This document shows positions 57,486 through 64,000 of a DNA stretch of 64,000 bases, one piece after another. Positions within the stretch are counted from its first letter, which is position 1. Every line of letters starts with the position of its first letter. Origin of the DNA: Stictocephala bisonia (taxonomy: Eukaryota; Arthropoda; Insecta; Hemiptera; Membracidae); NCBI GenBank assembly GCA_035578905.1, contig JAQJVL010002648.1:1-64000 (forward strand), given 5' to 3'. The notes beneath the pieces are model-generated. The model was not told the origin of the DNA. It ran no database searches and saw only the letters and a list, made by a program, of their open reading frames with translations. A program made the translations under genes and the position numbers.

Positions 57486-57719
57486 GCTGTCGCTAATTGG
57501 TGTTTTGTTTCTGGTCTCCTCCAAGATCATGAGCATGGAGAGTCTCTGCGTGGTCTTCGGCCAGTTGGGGATGTACTTCTTCACCGTGTTGATTGGTCTG
57601 ATGTTGCATGGTTTTGTGATAGTCCCCCTCATATACACTATTGGTACCCGCAAACTGCCATTCAAGTTCATCGGAAACATGAGCCAACCTACAGTCACTG
57701 CTTTTGGGACAGCCTCTAG
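57486..57719 (+). CDS. SLC1/EAAT glutamate transporter, internal exon
   Basis: 234 bases, 77 whole codons, between acceptor tgtgtag and donor TCTAG|gtactt (phase 1 start, phase 2 end). It reads LSLIGVLFLVSSKIMSMESL, CVVFGQLGMYFFTVLIGLML, HGFVIVPLIYTIGTRKLPFK and ends QPTVTAFGTAS. This is the SLC1 segment from the 'PxGxxFLVxxKI' helix through the long TM6 to the start of hairpin HP1, whose AFGTxSS signature is completed by the next exon (AG + C/T gives Ser). Family members are plasma-membrane Na+-coupled glutamate/aspartate carriers. Neighbouring exons are not in the window. The exon is undamaged and probably functional. Confidence 0.93.
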   Translation, partial: AVANWCFVSGLLQDHEHGESLRGLRPVGDVLLHRVDWSDVAWFCDSPPHIHYWYPQTAIQVHRKHEPTYSHCFWDSL

Positions 57720-58484
57720 GTACTTCACATTAAATTTATATTTATTGCTATAAATTATATGTTACGATACTTTTTAGTTATTTTTCCAAATAAAATATAC
57801 TTTGATCACCAGACTGAAACCTCTGAAAAAGAAGAGAGTTTGTAATGAAACATTTCCAACAAACTTTATTCATTTATCTTCCTTTGTTAGACATTTGTTT
57901 GTTTGTTCTTAAGACGCCGATAGACCAGATATGAGCTAATATGGATTTTGAATGATTGTTATGAGTGTAGATTGGCAAATGTAGTTATTATTACAAACAA
58001 AGGCCGACCATTCCTTAGAAAGTGTCATGAATTAATATCCCAATGACAAATGAACAACCTGTGGTTATCAGCTGATCCCTTTCAAAATTTGAGACGAAGT
58101 GATTTCCTATCAGCAGTTCACTTTGACAAATAAATTCTGAGGAGTTTGATGCTAAGGAAATGGTGCCATGATACAGATCTCAATCAAAAAGCCTTTAATT
58201 AACTTTGATTGCAGCCTTGGAGAAATTATTTTAGTTAAATCAAAAGAAAATCATGAGCGAAAATGTGTGGTATCACACATAATTATAAATAAGCTTAAAA
58301 AATTAACAAGTAATCTATTGTTTGAATTTAATCAGAATTGTTTAGACTTCCATCATTTAAGATAAGAAAGAAGGAAGTAATACTTATGAAATTCTTCTCT
58401 TTAATAAGCCATACAAGAGGGCAAGGAGAAAAGTTCTAGGTCTAACAATGAAAAACTTTTGATTTTCAATTAAAAAAAAGATTT
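57720..58484 (+). other. EAAT intron start, nothing recognised
   Basis: Begins with the donor gtactt. The next exon (HP1 tip ATLP... to NMDGT) was not found up to 64000, so the intron exceeds 6.2 kb. Confidence 0.55.
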
Positions 58485-58790
58485 TATTTTTCCTCATCAT
58501 CTCCCTTTACTTCAACACACTTGCTCCAGTGATTCTCCAGTAGCTGTATTCTTTCCTAGAAGAAAGACTCTGGAAGAGTGTTAAAATGTTAATCTACGGC
58601 CTAATCGGCTTCTTCATTGGACGCAAAACGCTTTCCAGAAACAAATTTGTTTAGATTTGGGATGAGGTGGAAGTCTGAATGTCTCAAATAAGGAAAATAG
58701 GGGGATGGTCAAACAAACTGTACTTAAAATCCTGCAGTATTTCCATTGCCAACACGCTTTTTTGAGCAACAGCTAAACATAATGAAATTT
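58485..58790 (-). pseudogene. mariner transposase, C-terminal fragment
   Basis: On the minus strand, across frameshifts: FDHPP at the DD34D third-Asp block (usual form HPPYSPDLAPSDYHLF), then FVSGKRFASNEEA, then FFLGKEYSYWRITGASVLK and a DDEEK end near 58490. The order matches the C-terminus of mariner transposases. Shifted and stopped throughout. It is not necessarily the same family as the N-terminal fragment at 13490-13770. Confidence 0.7.
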
Positions 58791-59670
58791 CAGGATGTTT
58801 CCTACCAAAACACTACATTTCTAATGGGACTTAATTCATTTGAGTTAATACAATGTATAGGTTGCATTTTAAAAATTTTGAGTTTTAGTGAAGAAGATTA
58901 GGGATAGCAACCCATTTTTTGAAATATTTTATTTTTTGTTACCCAATAAGACACCCAATAAGAACTTTACTAACTTGTTGAAGCAACAAATGTGGCAAGT
59001 TTTCAAATGAACGCCCTAAATACAGTATTCTGTACAGCTTTTTCTTGCCATTTACCACAAATAAAATATAAAAACCAAATGAAAAATTTTAATTTCAAAA
59101 ATAAAATCTATATTACTAAATACTTTTGTCTTACAGGTAAAATAGTGATATCTTTTCGCAGAGCTAAGTTCAAGGGAGGATGGTGTTGTTTGGGTCTGTA
59201 GCAATCCTTAAATTGTACATGTTTCCTGGGTGGGGTTAAACTTTGGTAGCTAGGCTGTTATTTGTATAATCTGTCTAATGTAAAAAACTGTCTCAACGAT
59301 ATTTTTTGTATCAATGGAAAAATGTAACGATATTATTGTCAATTCAGGTTCCAAATAGAGTAAATAAGGATATGACAAATTTTCTCAATAAAATCAGTTT
59401 ATCACTTCCATAAGTTGTTAACTGAAGTTGTTACTTACAGATGTTATTAATCTAGATAAATTTATCTGTTAATAAGATACTTAACATCGCATCACACAAT
59501 AACTAATATATTTTGAAAGAGGGAAACTCAGACACTTTACTTAACATTTCTTAATAGAACATCATGAAATATTTGAATAAACAAAGCTTAAAAAGGAAAT
59601 ACAATACGTTATCTCTATACTCATATCAATTTTGGAAACAAATAAAATACTATACTAAATGTGTGTGGTA
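58791..59670. other. EAAT intron, nothing recognised
   Basis: AT-rich, no supported feature. It ends at the TA preceding the next transposon. Confidence 0.4.
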
Positions 59671-59830
59671 GGGTGGGTTGAAAAATCAAAATTTTTTCAA
59701 ACACTCTAAGGCATAAAAGTTGTCCTATGTTATGAGAATAAAAATGACGTATAAATGACCAAAATCGGTTAACATCTTCTGGTCGCGCAACACACGTAAA
59801 TATTTTACAAACTCAACAAAATTCCGATAT
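59671..59830 (+). repeat. Left TIR of the unassigned element
   Basis: Pairs with about 62925-63072 inverted. It includes CCAAAATCGGTTAACATCTTC and GTCGCGCAACAC, mirrored on the right as CGAAATTGGTTAACATCTTT and GTAGCGCAACGC (reversed). Confidence 0.75.
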
Positions 59831-60094
59831 TTGAGTAATTTTCTAAGCAGTTTTCTTTTAATAAAATATTAACACTCTGGTTTTATAAGCCTAGTTTATA
59901 GTGAAATTAATGTTTAAAAAATAAATTAAAATCAATTACTGAACGTTTTTTGCTTGCGCAAAATCATAGAAATCATTAGAAATTTATAACATTTCATGAT
60001 TTCACAGCAGCTGTGACTAACACCGGATGGAGGAGTGGAGCTTTCCAAAAACTAGATCATCATATTAAACATTCCCTACAATGTAGTATATGTC

Positions 60095-60785
60095 TTCTTT
60101 ATTTTAATGAACTGTCTCTTCGACACTTATTACAACACATCGATGGCCAGACAGCATGACCCAAATCTTTTAGGGCTAATCAGACAGTAATTGAATGACT
60201 GCAAAAAAACTCCCTCCAGCTGCTTATGAACCCATTGTGGTTAATATTCCTGACATAGAAAGGAACCTACTGAGTAAAGACCATCAATATTTGTTGGATA
60301 TATCAAAGGTAATAGCTTTAGTGAATTGCCCAGAAAACCTGGCCAAATGAGACTCTGGTCCTTTGTCCAATTCCTGATGGCTTACTGCGGCCAACCTAGC
60401 TCTGAGGCTCTACATAAGTACACCAGATCCTTCAGACAGTTTAAAAATTATTGTAGGCTTTATTATAAAATCATATATGCCTTTGTGGTTCGAAATAAAG
60501 AAAATCAAGTATTTTACAGGTGAGCCAAAACACGTCTATCAAGCAATGAAAAAACAAGGTATATACCTGATGAACTTCTAAAACTCGTTGATCCTGTAAT
60601 AGAACGCATTCAGAAAATCTTTTGTTGGCATTCGAGAACTTGGGTACAGAAGGATTTTGAAGGCTAGAATGTTGTCACAAAAAAAGAAGACAGAAGTGTT
60701 GTAACTCTAAATCTAAACTTTGAAGTTCAAGACCACATAAAAATAATTGCTTGGAACACATGTGTCTTGCACCCTCCTCCAATGT
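60095..60785 (+). pseudogene. Unassigned transposon protein, N-terminal and middle parts
   Basis: Blocks in order: NELSLRHLLQHIDGQT (60108-60155), a frameshift, KKLPPAAYEPIVVNIPDIER and NLLSKDHQYLLDISKV (60205-60310), CPENLAK, DSGPLSNS and WLTAANLALRLYISTPDPSD (60327-60435), YMPLWFEIKKIKYFTGEPKH (60475-60535), SRYIPDELLKLVDPVIERI (about 60552-60610) and LNFEVQDHIKIIAWNT (60712-60760). Two TGA codons (60348-60350 and 60375-60377) fall where relatives I recall have Arg (CGA), i.e. CpG decay. The preserved blocks recall a multicopy, uncharacterised protein family found in many arthropods. The function is unknown and I name none. Confidence 0.6.
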
Positions 60786-62276
60786 TTATTTATTTATATA
60801 CAGCCTTTACAAAAACCTTACTCAAAAGGTATAAAAGTTGTCATCATACATATAACTTAATATTAAAGTTAACAATGTATCTTATAATAAAAAAGTATAT
60901 TAATTAGCTAGCATCTAATTTCTTGTGACTTAAGGTCATCAATACTATAAAAACATTTCTCCACAAGCCAGTTTTGTAACTTTTTTTAAAGGACTTGTTT
61001 TCTACTTCCTGTTTCAAATTGATAGGAAGTTTACTAAAAAATTTGTTACCAATATATGAGGGCTTGGATTCATATATCTTCAACCTATGACTTTCGGCAT
61101 AGTTAGTTTTCCTTGTATTATATCTATGGTTTTTCTCAATTTAAATTTTATTATTAAGCCTACAGTACATTATACACTCTAGTATATAAATAGATGGCAC
61201 TGTAAGAATTCTGTTACTGATAAAAGAGTTTCTACATGATTCAAAAGAACTCAGATTATTTATATACCTAATTGCCCGTTTTTGCAATATAAATATTCTA
61301 TTCAAATTTTGATAAGATGATGTTCCCCAGAGAATTATTGAATAACTTATATGAGAGTATATGAAAGCATAATAGCAATTTATCGACATGTGTTTATTGC
61401 CTAACTTAGAAATTGTTCTTATTAAATGTATACCAGTTGCTAATTTTAGTGAAAGTTGATTAATATGTTCATTCCAGTTCAATTTGTGATCAACAATTAC
61501 ACCAAGAAATTTTACACTTTCAGTTTGTTTGAGCTGGTCCTCGTCTAATATAACATTAAAATGAAATCCGGAGTATAATTTCTTTGCCAAACCTATATTC
61601 ATAAACTGTGTTTTGTCTACATTTACTTTCATCCCTAAACTAGTGTAATAATTTAAAACTGAGTTGATTGTAACAAACGTTTCAATTTCAAGATTGTGAA
61701 TATTTTTTCCTCTGTTTATTAATGTAGTGTCATCTGCAAAGGTAATAAGTTTCTCTTTAGGAACTTGATCAACTATATCATTTACGTAAATTATGAACAG
61801 GAGGGGTCCAAGAATGGATCGTCGTGGAACACCCATTTTAATTTCTTTTGAACTAGATTGAACAATTTTAATTTTTCTACTATTTCCCCTAATAATTTCA
61901 ACAAATTGCTGACTATTTTCAAGTAATTTTAAATCCATTCCAAACAATGTCCTTGTATACCAATGTTAAATAGTTTCTCATATAGTATTTTAAATTGAAC
62001 AAGGTCAAGAGCTTTACTGATATCTATAAAACAGCCACTTATAAGTTGCTTTGAGTCCAAGTAATGTAATACTAATTCCAAAAATGTTACAAGTTCCTGT
62101 TTAGTGGACTTATTCCGCCGAAATCCAAATTGCGAAGAATTAAGTTTATTGTTTTTTTCTAGATAATTTGTTAATTGATCATGTACTGCCTACTCAATTA
62201 TTTTAGAAAAACTAGGTAAATTATATATTGGTCCATAGTTTTCTCTCTTTTGTTCACTACTAGTTTTGTGAACTGG
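60786..62276 (-). mobile_element. LINE fragment nested in the TIR element
   Basis: A minus-strand LINE lacking ORF1 and endonuclease. It runs from the RT start near 62270 (PVHKTSSEQKRENYGPIY) to a TAAATAAATAAA-type 3' tail at 60787-60798. Reading of the host protein stops on one side (LHPPP) and resumes on the other (KISKDDIREI), so it inserted into that gene. 5'-truncated, as usual for LINEs. No clear target duplication. Confidence 0.8.
61141..62270 (-). pseudogene. Reverse transcriptase of the nested LINE
   Basis: RT blocks: LPSFSKIIE, SSQFGFRRNKSTKQELVTFL, GCFIDISKALDLVQF (Asp present, usual form DLSKAFD), KLFNIGIQG, VPRRSILGPLLFIIYVNDI, LITFADDTTL (catalytic ADD present) and VKFLGVIVDHKLNWNEHI. 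807 bases (61141-61947) are open; upstream the frame has stops (near 61953 and 62193). The type is Jockey/CR1-like, without RNase H. Cytoplasmic RNP enzyme in live elements; inactive here. Confidence 0.85.
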
Positions 62277-62533
62277 AGTTGTGGAAAATAAGTAAGGATG
62301 ATATTAGAGAAATCATAAGCTTTGCCATCAAGCCTGTTGGAGAAATACAAAAGTTTCCTTGTCATACCCAGGCTGTAGCGAGAATTTTCAAGTTTGTGAC
62401 AAAGGCTTATAGTAAGGTTTGTGGCTTTGAGAACAGAGATGGCTATATCCGATCAAACTTAAAGTCTCGGTCAGCTATGCCTCAATTCTCCTCAAAATCA
62501 GAGTTTAAATGTGTTGGAGACTTGCAAATTTAA
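62277..62533 (+). pseudogene. Unassigned transposon protein, C-terminal part
   Basis: Open to a natural-looking stop (TAA 62531-62533). It reads KISKDDIREIISFAIKPVGE, then IQKFPCHTQAVARIFKFVTK, AYSKVCGFENRDGYIRSNLK and SRSAMPQFSSKSEFKCVG. The IxxFPCHTQAVxR and RDGxIRxxLxSRxxMPxFxSK blocks are the best-kept part of the family. No ATG starts it, because the LINE separates it from the rest. Stop and TIR spacing (about 390 bp to the TIR) fit a complete 3' end. Confidence 0.65.
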
Positions 62534-62924
62534 TGTAAACCTAAGTTTGTAAAAACCAATGTTTGTAATTAATATGTACAAAGGATGTAAATAGTATAGA
62601 ATATCATGTAAATAGCACACCTTACAAATGGATGGTGGTTTGGTAGGATGTGGGTGGAACTCAAAGTGCAACCAACTTCACGTGGTGAGTTCTGGCTACT
62701 TTTGTTATTGCAAAGATATGTTGCAGATTGAAAATGAGTAAAATTCGAAATTTAACAAATTTTGTAGGGCATTTTTTAAAAAAGAAACACCTTATTTAAT
62801 ACGAGTAAATGAAATGATAATTGTTTATCAAAAACTTGCGCTGTAAAACACATATTTAACCCTATGGTACTTTATTTCAAATTTTTTCAATATCTTAAAA
62901 AATTAACAAAATTTAGGGTTTTTC

Positions 62925-63072
62925 ATTTTTCAAAATGTTTAACTGCGTTGCGCTACGAAAAGATGTTAACCAATTTCGACCATTTATTTGTCATTTTTCT
63001 TCTTACACTATAGAGCAGCTTTTCTAATCTAGAGCATTTGAAAAAACAATTTTGACTTTTTTTAACCCAACC
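62925..63072 (-). repeat. Right TIR of the unassigned element
   Basis: Inverted partner of the left TIR; the element ends ...TTTAACCCAACC|TA. Confidence 0.75.
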
Positions 63073-63249
63073 TAGTGTTGGCCATGAAAAAGGAGAGAAC
63101 TCCCTATAATATTTCACTACTTAAGGCTACAAATTATAACTACAATATGATTTTATCTTTTTATCAAAATATATATTATACAGCTTAGCAACAATCTGCT
63201 TTGCTATTGCTATGGTAGAGCCAGTGGCTGAATTATTGAGGAATTTTTG

Positions 63250-63315
63250 TCCTAGCAGTTTAAGGCGTCAGGACTTAGTACCTAAATTAGATATAAGGCA
63301 GATTCGAATCCTGGC
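63250..63315 (+). ncRNA. tRNA-derived SINE or tRNA pseudogene (Ser/Leu-like)
   Basis: CCTAGCAGTTTAAGGCG resembles the A-box region of class II tRNAs (GCCGAGTGGTTAAGGCG), and GCAGATTCGAATCCTGGC is a B-box (GGTTCGAATCC) with one change, 45 bp further on. The acceptor stem does not close, so it is not a working tRNA gene. It is probably the head of a SINE. Confidence 0.5.
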
Positions 63316-64000
63316 CTGAGTGTTAGTTTTTATCAATAATGTTCACCTTGTACCGTATAGGTTCACTAACTTATGCTGTCTGATTAAGTTCCCTGCACAG
63401 ATCAATAGTTTATGGGGAATGGGTGGAGTAAGGTTAAAGAGGAGATCGGCCTCTTCTTTAAGAAAAAAAAGAAAATGTATTAAGATTTATATGATACAAT
63501 GTTTATTATTGAGCTGGTTTAGAAGAGACCTCATATTGCTGGCCCTACTTAAAGATTATTAAACGCTGATATATTATTAATAGAACTATTATAATTTTTA
63601 TTAGACTTATCTACATTTTAAACTTATCATGAACTTATTTTTAACTTTTTATTCATTTTGTTTTATTAGCCTCCAGAACTGTTATATTATAGAAATAATA
63701 TAGGTTAAGTTACCTTTTTTCCGTCATGTGAGTGTTTGTAGTTTATATTTTAAATGTTTTTAATGTTTAGTATGTAAATGTGACGTTTTTGGAAAGCCTG
63801 ATGATGAAGCTCTACGCTTTGAAATGTACATAGCACATTTATGAAAGAAGAACTGTTGACGGAAAAAAAAGGTAACTTAACCTATATTATTTCTATTATT
63901 TTTAACCTTCAAGAATAATCTCCCTCTGAATAGGTAATCCCCCTTTTTACCTAACAATGTGTATTTACCTAACAGTAGATTTCGATTCTGCAACCACAGA
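63316..64000. other. AT-rich stretch with a long inverted repeat
   Basis: An inverted repeat has arms 63689-63726 and 63857-63896 (about 38 bp, from atagaaataatataggttaa to ccgtca, differing mainly by two A in a homopolymer) and a 130-bp spacer. The spacer contains cctgatgatgaagctctacg + ctttgaaatgt, similar to the 3' signature of Penelope-like elements. Confidence 0.6.

Larger units (their letters stand above)
59671..63072 (+). mobile_element. TA-flanked TIR element encoding an unassigned protein family
   Basis: 3402 bp between TA dinucleotides (59669-59670 and 63073-63074). Inverted termini of about 150 bp are diverged but clearly related: GGGTGGGTTGAAAAATCAAA on the left, GGTTGGGTTAAAAAAAGTCA on the right (reversed), then matching blocks ATGAC(G)(T)ATAAATG, GGTTAACATCTT and CG(C)GCAAC. 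Between them is one decayed gene on the + strand (60095-60785 and 62277-62533) split by a minus-strand LINE fragment (60786-62276). Without the LINE it is about 1.9 kb. TA duplication and TIRs suggest a cut-and-paste transposon, but I see no known DDE signature in the preserved parts. Confidence 0.7.

Overview
This window comes from an AT-rich, intron-rich, transposon-laden nuclear genome, almost certainly an arthropod and probably an insect. The signs are split exons with canonical GT-AG junctions, a small TTAGG-like block, and metazoan transposon types (Merlin, pogo, mariner, piggyBac-like, Penelope-like, RNase H-bearing LINEs). I lean towards Hemiptera, but nothing in the sequence proves the order.

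Only two host genes are recognisable, both on the + strand. The first is the 3' end of a MEK-type MAP kinase kinase (Dsor1/MAP2K1 orthologue). Its last three coding exons lie at 12564-12735, 14182-14351 and 23131-23244; they join in frame and end at a natural stop. The last intron is 8.8 kb and is packed with repeats. Everything upstream of 12564 is probably a larger intron of the same gene. The second is a single internal exon (57486-57719) of an SLC1/EAAT glutamate transporter; the rest of the window to 64000 is probably one of its introns. A small secreted-protein-like ORF (49465-49629, minus) is the only other host-gene candidate.

Layout: 1-10022 is one old LINE (ORF1, endonuclease, RT, C-terminus, A tail) split by three later insertions: a hAT-like repeat, a complete Ty3/Gypsy element with identical 173-bp LTRs and a GTTCT target duplication, and a pogo-like MITE. 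10150-11765 is a second LINE on the minus strand, followed by a minisatellite that recurs at 56.4 kb. The MEK introns carry mariner, LINE, Gypsy and MITE remnants and several tandem repeats. 24-30 kb holds MITEs and a three-copy dispersed repeat. 30.6-32.6 kb is a TTAA-flanked element with a Merlin transposon inside it. 34.8-36.3 kb is a decayed DUF7869-like gene. 37.3-40.3 kb is a nearly intact IS630-Tc1-mariner element with long terminal inverted repeats (TIRs) and D-D-82-E spacing (Sailor type). 43.85-44.6 kb is a 40-bp minisatellite. 51.6-56.0 kb is a LINE with EN, RT and RNase H, broken only by a G15 run and lacking its 5' end. 59.7-63.1 kb is a TA-flanked TIR element carrying a protein family that I cannot assign to any named transposase, with a LINE nested in it.

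The best candidates for something undescribed are the 59671-63072 element, the DD82E element, and the TTAA MITE built of repeated perfect palindromes at 24021-24750. No operon, CRISPR array or bacterial-style system is present.
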